64,000 bases of DNA from Gymnogyps californianus (lineage: Eukaryota > Chordata > Aves > Accipitriformes > Cathartidae), in assembly GCF_018139145.2 (NCBI RefSeq), contig NC_059478.1:11949001-12013000 (forward strand). The letters are read 5' to 3'. This document shows positions 51,083 through 63,584 of the stretch, one piece after another. Both the position numbers and the translations under genes were made by a program. The notes under the pieces are model-generated. The model searched no databases. It saw only the letters and a program-made list of their open reading frames with translations, and had not been told where the DNA came from. The number at the start of each line of letters is the position of its first letter. Position 1 is the stretch's first letter.

Positions 51083-52322
51083 AAGGAAAAGCATGTTGCC
51101 GATCAATTTAAATCAAGTTTGTCACAGAAAAACACTAGCCCTGTCCTATTCAGTGCCCCCCCCCCAACCCGTGCCAGGGTATTTTGGTAAGCCGCAAAGA
51201 ATGGGATGAAGAGTGTGATTTACATGAAAAATGAGCCTTCTTTTTTTGCTGGAGACAACAAGCAACCAAGGACTGCAGAAGGCAGACTGGCTTCTTTCAG
51301 TAATAGTGCTACCTGTAGAGTATTCAAAATGCAGCCTCAGAACACAAGACCACTGACAGTGCAAAAGCCTAAATAAAATCCCTCACACTATTACTTCTTT
51401 CATCACAAAAAAGATGGAATAAAAAATACCATTTCCTATCAAGTTTACCTACAGTATTCTTACACTTTGCACCAGTCAATAAGACAGTGCTTATGACAGA
51501 CTGAAAAGTGTATGTGATTCACAGCTTTAGCTTACGATAAAATTTTAAATCAAACTAAATATAACATCTTTCTTGTGCTCAGTCTGCAATACGTGAAGGT
51601 TATTCCCATTTAGCTTAAAACAGATAACTCCTCAACTTAAGCTAAGTTCATTTGGTTTAACTCAAAATAACAGTTTGTGGAAGTTTTATTAAAATGGTTT
51701 TAAAAATACATTTTAAATACAGTTGACGTAATCATCTTTATTATTCAGTGAGAAAAGACTGTGCATTTAATTCATTATCTGGGCAGTTACAGTTACACTT
51801 CTCAAAACTACTGTTCAGTATTCCCTGCAGCTTGAGAGTGGTTCATCTATGCAATACTACCAATTTAACATGCAAACCTAAACTAATTTCTGGCTGCCGG
51901 TACTACTAGAAGGGGAAGGTGCCTTTCCTACATATCCTCCATAAAGCTCCAATTATTTTACAAAAGGCTGAGGGGAATTAATTTGGTATTTACTGTATAC
52001 ACAGATGTTTAGAAAAGTCAAATGTTTACTAGAATGAAATATCCTGCTAAAATTCTCCATTGCAAATGAAAAAAAAAAAGTTTTGGAGGAGCAACAGAAC
52101 CAGCAAGTCACATCCTTCTGGGACTTCCATATATGTAACCATACAACTTGCTTATACTGCAGCTCATTTGATTAAATAGCCTTCAAAAGGAGTAGATGTC
52201 TGATGGATTATTGTATTATAACTGGATAATTTGCAGCACTAGCTCATCTATAGGAATACAGAACTTGCAACATCAGATAAAATAGCTATTGTATCTGGTC
52301 ACATAACTTGCCCGAGGCAATG

Positions 52323-52359
52323 CAATTCCTGATGCTTCAATGGGAGTTGTAAAAAGTCC
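52323..52359 (+). repeat. Possible ancient amniote repeat fragment
   Basis: CAATTCCTGATGCTTCAATG followed by GGAGTTGTAAAAAGTCC resembles 'CAATCCTGCTCCCATTGAAGTCAATGGGAGTTTTGCC' with a gap. The call is weak because of length. Confidence 0.35.
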
Positions 52360-53613
52360 AGTTCATCTTCATTGCCTTTAATATTATTTCAACTGATACA
52401 CTCTACTATAATTAATAGTCTATAGTTTGCCTTCTAAAATGTTACCTCAAAACCTTTCAAGATCTTGTTGTCAGTAGCTTGTGAATGCAAAGCTGAACAC
52501 GCAGGCTGACATTTTCATCAACCACATTTGACACTGTCAGACGCTTTCTGTGCACACATGCGCGTGAAAATAAATACATACAGTGTTTATTCAGAAAGCC
52601 CTGCTCACTTCTAAGAAGAATGCTAATGAAAAATACATTGTCTTAACTATGGGGGGGGGAAGCTATTTCTTTGGAAATCTCTGGTACTCCCAAAGACGAC
52701 TGAGTTTCAATAGGAACGTATCCCTTGTGTCAGGGGTACACTGCTGCTTATTTTCAAGAAACTCTACCTAAATTCATCCACGTAATATAAATTTCTGAAA
52801 AACTGTAGCTGGCCCTATTCCTCCAGTATGCTAGAATACGTGCCTCCTGCCCTGCCAGGAGGGGTAAAACCAAACTATCCATGTAAAGGCCAGTTACAAC
52901 AGCTCTATATCATGACAACAGTAAGACATCCAGGTTGCAAGTAAATATCTAGCCTCTGCATCTCATGCAAAAGAAATAAAATCTATACACAGACAAAAGG
53001 AAATAGCACATAGGGACAAGGAGTCTGGTGAAACTGGAACAAGAGAGAAAAACAGAACATGTAGCTGGACGCAGAAACTCATCAGGCAAGGAACGCAGGA
53101 ACAGAAATAACAAGATTAGGACAGAAGAAGAAGAGTACGTGTAAAAGATGATGGAATTAGCAAAGTGGGAGCCAAGAGAGAAGAGAGGCAAAGACTTGTA
53201 GAGCGGGAGATCTGAATGAGACGACTGTGGTATTTGCTTACTGAGTTAAGAACTGCATTAAGAGAAGCAGGATTGGAACAAGGTAGAAGGAACAAGGGTC
53301 AAGTCCGAGATAACAAGTAGGAGCCTGTCTGCTAGAGTTAGTGCTTCCTGGTCCACACTAAAGATCAAAATACCTAAGTATACCATTATTAAGATACCAG
53401 CATCTACCTGTGAAAACAACCAGCAAAGATGTTTTCTCCACTGGTCCTGTTCCATGGAGGGTGACAACCAGCTACTATTATCAGTTACTCTGCTAACTCA
53501 AATGACAATGGTCCTTGTCATCCAAGGGCTTCAGACCTGGCTGCTGAACTAGAACATCATCAATAGAAAGCCCACCTTGTGGCATTTTGCCTGTTTTCTC
53601 AGCTTGTTATCTT

Positions 53614-53633
53614 AAAAAAAAAAAAAAAAAAAA
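53614..53633. repeat. Poly-A tract, 20 bases
   Basis: A run of 20 A followed by CCACAAACAAAAAAACAGG. No retroposed body is recognisable next to it. Confidence 0.95.
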
Positions 53634-54583
53634 CCACAAACAAAAAAACAGGAAAAACATATACAGAAAAACTGTACAAGAATATCAAGATTACAACTTG
53701 AAGCCATAAATTTGTCCTGAGGCTAGTTGTTAAATATTTTCTGACAAACTCCCTAAATTCAGTAACTACAGACTGACACACGTGAATAAAGGGCTGGCTT
53801 TCCACGTTATTAGAGCAAAAAGTTTCATAAAAATCAATAATCACAATGTTCAGCAATAATATGGCTTTGCATCTCAAAGAGGATGGTATCCTCTAACACT
53901 TTAGTGGAACATTAGTCAAGTACCTACCCTTTAAAAAATATAGCATCTTTCTATTGCAACATCTCAGAGAACCAGGGATTTTCACAGAAATTTTTACTGC
54001 ATTTACATTGTGTATATTTGACAAACTAAGTACAGAGTATGCACTGAAGAGAGTTTAAAAGCATGAAAAATATATCTGTAAGCATAAACCAACAAAGACT
54101 TACTGTTTATAGAAGCCAGAAAGTTGAAGATGGAAATATTGAGGTAGTCCAAACAACACCCACTGATAAAACCCAAGGACTGTGATGAAATCAAGTCTAA
54201 CAAACAAAAAAGCATAGGGCACAGAAATGAAAGGCCTATTGCTGGTATACCAGAAAAATGCTGATCTCTGTTAAAAGCCATTACTTAAAACTAATCCTGC
54301 AATAGGTGTCCAAAAGGTATGAAACTTCCCATTATCATTGATAACTCTATCACCACATGGAAACCCAGGATTCACTGCAACATTGTTTAGCATTACTGCC
54401 CTGATCCTGAGAAACAGCCAGACCAGACCCACCAAAGAAGACCCAAATTACATCGCTGTAATATCCAGCTTTGATTAAGCCTTGAAAAACATCTGGAATA
54501 CAAAACTTATGTTCCTGCTGTCATCCATTCACTACATACATTTTAATCCCCGTCCTTTTTAATCATTTTTTGTTTTCTGTTTC

Positions 54584-54603
54584 AAAAAAAAAAAAAAAAA
54601 AAA
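54584..54603. repeat. Poly-A tract, 20 bases
   Basis: A run of 20 A. The upstream 100 bases do not resemble a known retroposon. Treated as a microsatellite. Confidence 0.95.
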
Positions 54604-55332
54604 TCTGGCTCAACCAGCCAAGACAATCTTTTGCAACAACCGAGCCCGTGACCAGAACAACAGCTAACAGCAATGCCTGAAACAGCCTAATACTGTTACA
54701 ACTTATCAACAGACTGATAAGATAATGCTTTGTGTCTGCCTTTCTCCAGCAGAAAGATTTCAAGTTAAAGTCTGACCCAAAACCAGAAGCTGCATTCTCC
54801 CTGCTTTGCTTTTTTCTTTTCTCCTGCATGAGCTCTGAACAAGAGCAGCTTCAAGCCACGCCATTTAAGCTAACTTTGGGGGAAAAGAGGAAAAAAGCAA
54901 TTACCGTCTCCCAAATCGTATAAATGAGTGTCAGCTAGATGTTTCCTTATGGTAACCTTCTACAGTCAATAAGAAAGGAAAGAAGGAAAGTTAGTAAAAT
55001 ATAAAGCAGCAAACAGGATTTCATTTCAAAATGCTTTCACTATCTTTTCTTCTTAATCTTTAATAAAAGACTAAGGAAGACTTGTCATGGAAAATGCCTA
55101 CAAGTTAAAGTAGACTCAAGTGTCCACGCTAGACATCTGAAACAACATTTAACTGCTTAACACTGCATAGTGATAGGATTCCCAACAATGTCTTGAATTC
55201 TCTAGCCCATTTGTTCCATTAAACAATGCACTTTCAGACACCCCATTGTACTACTTCCTAGAGACAAACACTGTCTCTGCAGCATAAAATCTGTCATTGC
55301 TGTTTGGCACAGACCAACAATCAAACAAAACT

Positions 55333-56140
55333 ATAGAGAATCACAGAATTGTTGATGTTGGAAAGGACCTCTTGAGGTCATCTTGTCCAAATCCCCTGCT
55401 CAAGCCAGGTCAGCTACAGCAGGCTGTCCAGGACCATGTCCCATTGGGCTTTAAGTATCTCCGCAGATGGAGACTCCACAACCTCTCTGGCAACTTATTC
55501 CTGTGTTTGACAACCCTCTCAGTAAAAATGTGTTTTCTTGTGCTCAGATGGAATTTCATGTGTTTTAATTTGTGCCCATTGCCTCTTGTCCTGTCAGTGG
55601 GCGCTACTGCAAAGAGTCTGGCTCCCTCATCTTCATTCTTTCCCGTTAGGTATTTGTACACATTGATGAGGTCCCCCTGAGCCTTGTCTTCTCCAGGCTG
55701 AACACTCGCAGCTCTCAGCCTCTCCTAATATGAAAAAGAATCCAGGTCCTTAATCATCTTTGTGGCACTGCACTGGACTCATTCCAGTAAGTCTGTCTCT
55801 TGTACTGGGGAGCCCAGGATGTGGCCTCACCAATGCTGAGTAGATTAGAAGGACGCCTTCCTCGACCGCTGGCAATGCTTCTGATGCATCCCAGGATACT
55901 GTTAGTCTTTTTTGCCACGAGGGCACGTTGCTGGCTCTTGGTCAGCTTGTTGTCCACCAGGACCCCAAAGTCCTTCTCAGCAAAGCTGCCTTCCAGCCAG
56001 TTGGCCCCCAGCATGTACTGATGCATAGGATTACTCCTCCTCAGATGCAGACTGAGCATTTCATTTTGCTGAACTTCATGAGATTCCAATCAGCCCACTT
56101 CTTCCACCTGCTAAACGCCAGGCATGACAGCTTGCAGCTT
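55333..56140 (-). mobile_element. 5'-truncated CR1 LINE, minus strand
   Basis: About 800 bases of the 3' part of a CR1 element in reverse orientation, the longest of the three copies. Its 3' end is at the left (AGAATCACAGAATTGTTGAT, then GTTGGAAAGGACCTC). Reading leftwards from 56089, the minus frame gives pieces of the ORF2 C-terminus: FAEKDFGVLVDNKL, ALVAKKTNSILGCIRSIASG, and then, in another frame at 55661-55410, GARLFAVAPTDRTRGNGHKLK and TRKHIFTERVVKHRNKLP. Reading frame is lost between these pieces. Around 55812 about 20 bases that family members normally carry between GGGGAGCCCAG and GATGTGGCCTCACC seem to be missing. The right boundary fades out between about 56110 and 56140. The open plus frame at 55297-55680 is merely the antisense of this copy. 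Confidence 0.95.
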
Positions 56141-56822
56141 TTGTTTCATATTAGCACATTAAGGTAAAAAAGTAGAAATCATTGGTTTACCATAACTTTC
56201 CCAGCATGTGCAGAAACTGCATAGCACTTGATCTTCACTAAGAATTTACCTCACTCCTTTGCACACTTTTTCCCCTGGAAAAAAATAAAATCATTGTTTC
56301 CACTTCCCATCCCCCAGAGAATCTGACATGAAGCTGCGAAAATAAAAGGCTCTGGTATTAAATTAGTCAGGACTTAGCTTATAAAGTAAGCTTTATGGGT
56401 AAGTCTTCTCATTTGTACAGAAGAACAAGTTAAAAACTTTCTAACCAACTATTAACGTAATGTTCACATATCTTTTGATCTTCGCACATTGGAGCCACTT
56501 CTCACTGTCCACTAGATACATTTATACAGTATTAGCATATTGTTTTCCTGGAATATGTTTTAAAGACTTATTATATGGTAACTGCTGTTTCACTCTTTTA
56601 GCTTACATAGCTCTGAAATAATATGTGCATACTCTGAACTTACCTTTTCTTTTTTCTTTTTAAACAGCTGTCCTTTTGATGAAGCACATTCTCAAAGAGG
56701 CACACTCCCAATCAAACTACCTGATTCAGGTGCTCACCCAGGCTGTGGCCTTATGGGAGTAGCATCCACTACTACCGAGGAAACAAACCTGCTCTTCAAA
56801 AGAACATGTAGTCAGGTCCTTG

Positions 56823-56824
<2 letters not shown>
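56141..56824. other. Non-coding stretch
   Basis: AT-rich. A strong acceptor-like tract (CTTTTCTTTTTTCTTTTTAA then ACAG) ends at about 56667, followed by CTGTCCTTTTGATGAAGC, but only a weak donor (CAGGTGCTC) follows at about 56729, so no exon is called. Confidence 0.4.

Positions 56825-56863
<39 letters not shown>
56825..56863. repeat. Poly-A tract, 39 bases
   Basis: The longest A run in the window. It is followed 36 bases later by a second run of 20 A (56900-56919). Birds lack active L1-type machinery, so a pair of long A runs is more likely slippage than retroposon tails. Confidence 0.95.
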
Positions 56864-56867
<4 letters not shown>

Positions 56868-56899
56868 AACAACCTGGTTTTACTCCTTAACAGGATAAC

Positions 56900-56919
56900 A
56901 AAAAAAAAAAAAAAAAAAA
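56900..56919. repeat. Poly-A tract, 20 bases
   Basis: A second A run close to the 39-base tract. The single-copy spacer between them reads GTCCAACAACCTGGTTTTAC and so on. Confidence 0.95.
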
Positions 56920-59900
56920 TCATTATGTGGTCATAGAGAACCAGTTCTATAGATATGACTTCTTACAAAAAAGACCAAATCTCCATTCATTACCTTCACT
57001 GCACACTTTAGAGTTTACTCTGCTACACAGGCCTCTCCTCTACAAGAGACAGCACAAGTCAGATCGACATTGCTGAAACCTTGAGAAAGTCCTAAACTAG
57101 CAGGTAGTGCCATTATTCTCTATGGTTAAAGAAAATTGCTGAGCACTGCAGTTCAAAAACCTCTGCTAAAGTTGGATGGAGCAACAGGTTCTCCCCATTA
57201 GGAAACAGCCACAACATTTATGTGCTTTCTGCAAAATGCTTTGCTTTTTTATACAGGCCACCAAGAAATCTGAGCATTCCTATATTTCAACACAGTGCAT
57301 TACAAGCCTGCAGATACACATAAACGTAAGTGGAAAATGAATGACATGAAGCTTTGTGACTTTTCTAGATTCAAAATTATAAGAAGCTACTGGTTATTTT
57401 GCATGCCTCACTGCTGTATATCCAAAAATCAAAACAGACTATTACAGAGTATCTTAAGAAACCAGAAGGCCCTTTACCAGTCACATGGCCTCTCTACATT
57501 CCTTCTTTCCCCAACTCCTTGCCACACATCATTCTTGTAACAATATCTATATTGAGAAAGAACTCCATGTTATTTCTAGATTTTGCAAACTGACAATTTA
57601 TAATATATTTTCTAATCTTTTGATTTTGTTCACTGATGGGAGAAGGAGGATCCTCTGTTTTATTTGTGTCCTTTCTGGTGGAGAAATAATAAAAAAAAAA
57701 GAACAGCTCTTTGAGAAGCTTGTGTCAGCTTCATTGTCAAGACAAAGGTCACTGCATTCCTATTCATGATGACCTACAACTGTACCCACTTAAAGACTTC
57801 ATTATGCTATATTAGAGGGACCTCTTTCTCAGAGGTTTTAATTTAGCTTCATTGTGAGAAGAACAAAACATGCAAGCATCAGAATACGATGTTAAAACCA
57901 GTAAAAACTGCTGCTTTTAGCTACGAGCAGTCTTATTCTGTTTGCCATCCACTCTTAAGATGACATGTGTGAAGTATGATTTCCAGAACCATGTAAAACA
58001 AAATATGAAGCCACTTTTACTCTAAAGTGCCTCTCTAAACTCCAGAGTAAATAAATAATCAAACTTAGTGTACCTACACAAAAATGATTGCAATCTCTCA
58101 AAAAATCCAAGTTCCAACATCTTGAGATGAGCAATTGGTTTAACCCTCATCTCCCCAGACTAATATTAAATGACTATTATAGAAGTAAACCTGGAAAGAA
58201 GTTTTAATTAAGAATGCTCAGGAAATAAACTTCTAAATCACCTACACGTTTCATACAGACTTAACTCTACACTAAGGTCACCAAGTGTGTATGTTCAGTT
58301 ACAGGGTTTGATGGACCAAGTACATGAACTGCTTCATGATATAATTTGACCTAGCTTTCTAAGGCTGACAAATTTCTTAAGCTAAACAAGTTGAACATTT
58401 TTAGCAACACATCTCCATTGATTACTGTTGAATAACCCTCTGGACTAAAGCCATCCAGACCCAAGATAGCAGAATTTTGGCACAGATATCTGCATTTCAT
58501 TTTCACAAAGTGAATCAATACTTGGAAATGACAGGTCTTCAAAAAAACCTAGGTGTTCTAAGAAACGGAGCTTGCTGTGCTCTCACACTTCCAAATCATT
58601 GACCACAGCCCAGCTGCAAAAGGAAGGCCACATTCTTTCTACCAAGGTTGCATGATTGCCTACTGTCCCTTAAAACATGATGGGGCCATGAGCTTCTACG
58701 AGTAAATGCATTATCACTAACCTGACCAAATTCCATGCAGATAGCTAACACAATATAAATGCCCTCTTCAGCTGCATAAGCGAATCCTTATTAGTCTTGT
58801 TTTCCAGTATTACCAAGTGCTAAGACAATATATTTTTCATTCTAGAGATCCATTTTGTTTAAGAGATAAGAAAATCCATAGGCATATTTTACCCACCATA
58901 ATTTAAAGCACCTCAGCAAAATATGCAAGATTTTTATTATATGCAAGATTTTTATTATATGCAAGTTTTATTACACATCTATATATTTCCTCATTACAGG
59001 AAAGCAAATTAAAGTGATTCTAAACCTTGTCGCTCATGGAGTTGCATATGGATTTCTTTGTAAATTCTACTCTTCAAAACAGGTCCCAGCCTGGTTTTAT
59101 TCCCACTTATCTCAGAACATAAGAGTATCCAAAAAACCTCCCACCTGTGAGATTTTTTTCCCCTCCAGAAAAAAATATTCAGAATCTTTGAGCAGACTGA
59201 AACATCTTTACCATCATCAATATAATTTCTGGCCATATGCCAGCACCCGCACACATCATGTCCCAGTCAAGACTCTAACCTCCTATCCGCTGGGAACAGA
59301 GTACAAGCAGACAGAGAAGTACACACTGTAAGGGGAAACTGGGGGATTAAAAACAACCACTCTTTTGGCCTTTGAGAAAAATCAAAATGAAATCTCTTTT
59401 GCCAACAGCACAAAGTAAAGGTTCCTTCTGAACAAGAACACAGGAATATTCTGAATAGCAATAATGTAGCTTTAGATAAAGCAGGTTTTAGCATCGAAGG
59501 TGGCATATGTGCTACTACAGAGTATCTGATGCTTGCTGCAGATCCTGTATAATAACCATTATATGTCTCATTAGTTCATGGAATGATCTGATATTTGTAG
59601 CACTAAATAAGAGACTATTTAAAATACATTTTAAGTTAAGATAGAATATATTAAAATAAAGAAATACATTCTTAAAATAGTTCTTAACTCTTTCTTCATT
59701 TTGAGTCTGGCTAGATAATATTTTATCAAATTTCAGACGAAGTCCCCGAGTACACAGGCAGCTTTCTAGTGTTAGCATCATACATTACTTAGGACAGCCT
59801 TGGGTTTAAAATTACTAAATCCACTGGAAATTTCACAAAAACAAAATATTGAAAAGTATCAGTATGAAAATACAGTAGTATGCTGTATACAAAAATTTAC

Positions 59901-62665
59901 ATTATTATAGATTATGAATCAAGCATTATAAGTTAAAAAAATGCCAGAACTAAATCTTCCTTTTAATCCTCAATTTACCCCATCTTATATGTGCATTATG
60001 ACAAACTGATTACATGACACAGTATTTTTTCCAAGCAACACTGCCTTGCTGTTTGTATCCACAACGAATAGAATGACAACACTCAGAGAATGAAGCAAGA
60101 CTATGCTTAACAAGGCTGCTATCTGCAGAACCTGGTTTCACTTGTTGCAGATGCCAGATTTACCGTGAACACAAGAAAAGGGAAAAGACAACCTAGTGGT
60201 TGAGGCTCCTGAATGTCACCTTAGAGAATTAAATTACCCCATGACTCTGCCCCACAGCTTCTACTTGATTCTAGACAATCAGCTATTCCACGTTTACTAA
60301 GCTGATAACTATTGCTCAATTTCTCTCCACACAGACACAGTCTGAAACAGCAGTGGTCTTATACCAAGGAACTCAACTTCAATCAGTGTCAAAGAGATGA
60401 AATTCCAGTACCCATCCCTCCAGGTCATAGGTATCAAAATGAAACTGGGCATCCAAAAGTAAATTTTTAGCATCATTATCTATAAAACCCAGAAGATTAG
60501 CATATCAGTATAAGGATACGAAAAAATAAATTTTTTTCTTTCGTAACGTAGCCAGACACTACTGTCTGTGAGAAAACAAACAACGCTGAAATAAATCTGG
60601 GTTTTAACTGCAAGTGAAAAAGGAGACACAAGAAATATGTTTTGAACAAGATGGGTAACAAAGCGTATCATAGCTGTTCATTGGTAAACAGGCTATATAT
60701 CCTGTGTTCCAAATGCTGTGCATAATACTATACCTTATTTTCCTAAGTGTTTGTACAAAAAAAAAAAAAAGGCACAAAAATCACCTTAGAAGAATATTAA
60801 AAGCAGAGACTATAGTTTATATAAGAAGCCAGAAAACAAACTCCAGTCTGAGAATATGCAACATATGCCCCCATATAGGACACATTAGAAGAAATTGCCA
60901 CTTGGACTAACATACCAAACAATTGTAATAGCTGGATCCGTTATCCCGGAGGGGTCATCTTTGGAGATATAGCCACCAAACTTTCAAATTTCTGAATATA
61001 AAAGCATTTTCAAAAACTCTTAATTGATTATTATCAGGTTTTCAAGAACAGTGATTCAACAAGTGACACTCATCAACCTAGTCTAAAGCCCTAGCTTGCG
61101 GGGGCGGTGGGGTGGTGATTCTGATTTGTTTTTAAAGAAGCATGGGATGAAAAGGCCAGTGGAACAAGAAAGTTTTCTTCCTTAATCTTATTTTAGGAAA
61201 TACGTGAGCAATTTTTGCAGAAGTTTCCCAGAGAAAGATAGTGTGTGCAGTGTGAGACAAACAAAGCCTGGAAAATTCCAGCCCAAATGGTTAAAGCTGG
61301 TAGTCAGCAGGGGCTGAAAACAGAATCTTCCATCTTAACGTGACCTGACTCCACAGTCACAACTGCAACTTCACATGAACAACACTGAGTTCTAGTTGGT
61401 GGGGAAAAAAGCAGAAGCATCATTCAGACAAATACACTGTTTTCATACATATAATATTGGGGGCAGGGAGGGAGACCAAACAATTGAAACAACAAAAAAA
61501 CCACTAACGGAGTACATTGCATCATTCCAATACCTTCTCAAGGTCTCCATGAGGCATCAGGCAGCTTTTCTTCATCAGTAGTCCATAAACCTGAAATTGT
61601 GATCTCCCTTCGCACCATATTTTTTTCATCCCCCTTTCATTTCACCAATTTCTTACTCTAAAATTTCAGCCACTACCCACAAGTCTGTGTCCAATTTAAA
61701 TAATTCAGGAACTACTACAAATTTTAGCTAGCTCTTCTAGATCGTCTGCAGGCAGCTCAGACCTGCACTTTTAGTGGCTTGGGGCATACAGACACGTTCA
61801 CAACTCAGGGTACCATAACGCACTTTTCCAAAGTAAAAACATCTTATGTGAGCTACTAATAGTAAGCAGCATAACAGTTTATGTACAATATTCTATCACC
61901 ATGCATATCAATTTTTTTGATACACCACTCCTTTACACTCCTGTTAGTGGTAGGAAACAGGTTATCATTCACCTCCTGTAATTCCTTTTAAAACAACAAG
62001 AAACTAAACCAGGAACTAAAGCGGAAAAAAAATTTCAAGGGCCATTTTGCTTTCCTTTTTCCTTCTCTCACTGCCACATCCCTAAATAAAGCTTTAGTCC
62101 ATGTGGGTTACTACTACTTACTATGTAGTTCTAATATCAGGCAGGCAAAGCCATAGCCTGATTTCTATGCATTTTACCATATCCTTAGCTTTCATTATTT
62201 AAAGAAAAATAAATTTGAACTCCATATTAAATTAGGAAAAGGTCTAGTTCTGTTCTAGTTAGAAACATTTTTGAATGCTAAGCTGTGGAAAGAACGTACA
62301 AAATTCCAATAATTTCCCCCTCAGATTTTCTGAAATGATTCCTAGCAATGTTCTGAATATTAAACATTTAGCATATTTCATATTTACTTTGGAAAGTTTT
62401 CATCCTTATTTGCTTTTCGGCATGCCAATGATTTTTCTCTTGTCTGTGTCATTGCCTTGATTCAAATGGCTGTCTTCTGTTCTTTAATACTCTACTTTTC
62501 AACCATTTTGAGACTTTCAGCACTGCTACTCCTATATTCACATGCAAAGCTGAAGAAAAATACAGATTAAGGAAGTCCACAAACTATCTTCAGACTACCT
62601 AAAATGCTTTTAAGTATTTTGCTGTAATACTATTTTTACTAGGCTTTCCTTATAATGCAAAAGTT
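56920..62665. other. Long AT-rich non-coding stretch
   Basis: No gene is recognised. A 69-base open segment bounded by acceptor-like and donor-like sites at 57257-57325 is discussed under findings. An A14 run lies at 60757-60770. Open frames (for example 59014-59331 plus and 59009-59254 minus) overlap on opposite strands and have no family resemblance. Confidence 0.45.
58921..58973. repeat. 18-bp tandem repeat, about 3 copies
   Basis: ATATGCAAGATTTTTATT occurs twice head to tail (58921-58938 and 58939-58956), followed by a third, slightly shortened copy (ATATGCAAGTTTTATT). Each copy contains an octamer-like ATGCAA core. Confidence 0.9.
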
Positions 62666-62693
62666 GGGGGGGGGAGGGGGGGAACACGACAGG

Positions 62694-62727
<34 letters not shown>
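62666..62727. repeat. Long poly-G region (G9-A-G7 ... G31)
   Basis: A G9-A-G7 run (62666-62682) is followed, after AACACGACAGGACC, by an uninterrupted run of 31 G (62697-62727). It is the longest G run of the window, with very strong G-quadruplex potential on the plus strand and a known cause of polymerase slippage and assembly error. Confidence 0.95.
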
Positions 62728-62729
<2 letters not shown>

Positions 62730-63584
62730 CATAGAGGACTTTCTAAAATCTTTACTTTGAACAAAACTGTATTATATATGTGTCATTTTGGATTTCCAGC
62801 AATTACAAAATGTCTTTGAAGTTAACAATATGCAATTCATATATTTTTAACCAAAACCATATATAAAAAGACAGAGATGTAAAAAGATGAGGTTGTACGA
62901 ACATTTTAACTTAAGGAAATTTGTTAGTTTTTGCCTTGGAAGCTAAAGGTATGAGAGAGCGCTGTGATTTCTAAAATAGTGCATTCAGATTATCTGACCC
63001 AAAAAGAAACGGAAGGCAGAAAACAAGCTGAAAACATGCCAGTAAGTTATATTATTCCTTCTCAAAATTTAATCTCATAACATTTCCGTAACAGGTTCTC
63101 AACAGTGTGACTGGATAATAGAAGTGATATCTTTATGATTTTGTGAATAATGGGTTTTATTAGTATTAAGTTAAAGCAAACAGCCAGAACAATACATATG
63201 TAACTTCTACTACACACAATATAAAGAATGTAAATTATAACCTCTGTAAAACAAAAGAAAAGGTACTGAAAAAGCCAACACGGTGGTTATGGACTATTCT
63301 ATCCCTGATAACAGGCTGGGTTCTGTGTTTAGAGAACAGTTGTTGTTTGCTTATTTAAACTGAAATAGGGTGAAATACATAATCAAGTATAAAGAAAAAG
63401 TTAATGGAGTTACATGGATTCTATGAGAACAAACTCTAGATTAGTAAGAAAAAAAAAATAGTTCACCTAGTAAAAGATTACAAGTGGGCTCAGGTTTCAA
63501 TTTTTAGTGGTGAGGGACAACGGGAGAAATTACCCAGGATTTTTGTAACAATTCATTTAATAATACACCACTTTCATAACAGAA
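62728..63584. other. AT-rich non-coding stretch
   Basis: No gene or repeat is recognised between the G tract and the putative minus-strand 3' end. If the transcript end at about 63590 is correct, this is downstream flanking DNA of that gene. Confidence 0.45.

Larger units (their letters stand above)
48985..55332. other. Long AT-rich non-coding stretch
   Basis: No gene is recognised. It includes G/C and A homopolymers (separate entries), two ancient repeat fragments (50066-50103 and 52323-52359) and a purine-rich patch at 52960-53300 whose minus strand is open for 70-80 codons because of its composition. A perfect CAG|GTAAGT donor-like site at 49711/49712 has no believable acceptor upstream. 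Confidence 0.45.

Noticed and set aside
53614..54603. Poly-A runs at 53614 and 54584 as tails of processed pseudogenes
   Set aside because: No reading frame or mRNA-like sequence resembling a known gene precedes them, and no target duplications were found.
55297..55680. Plus-strand open frame of 127 codons
   Set aside because: It is the antisense of the minus-strand CR1 copy.
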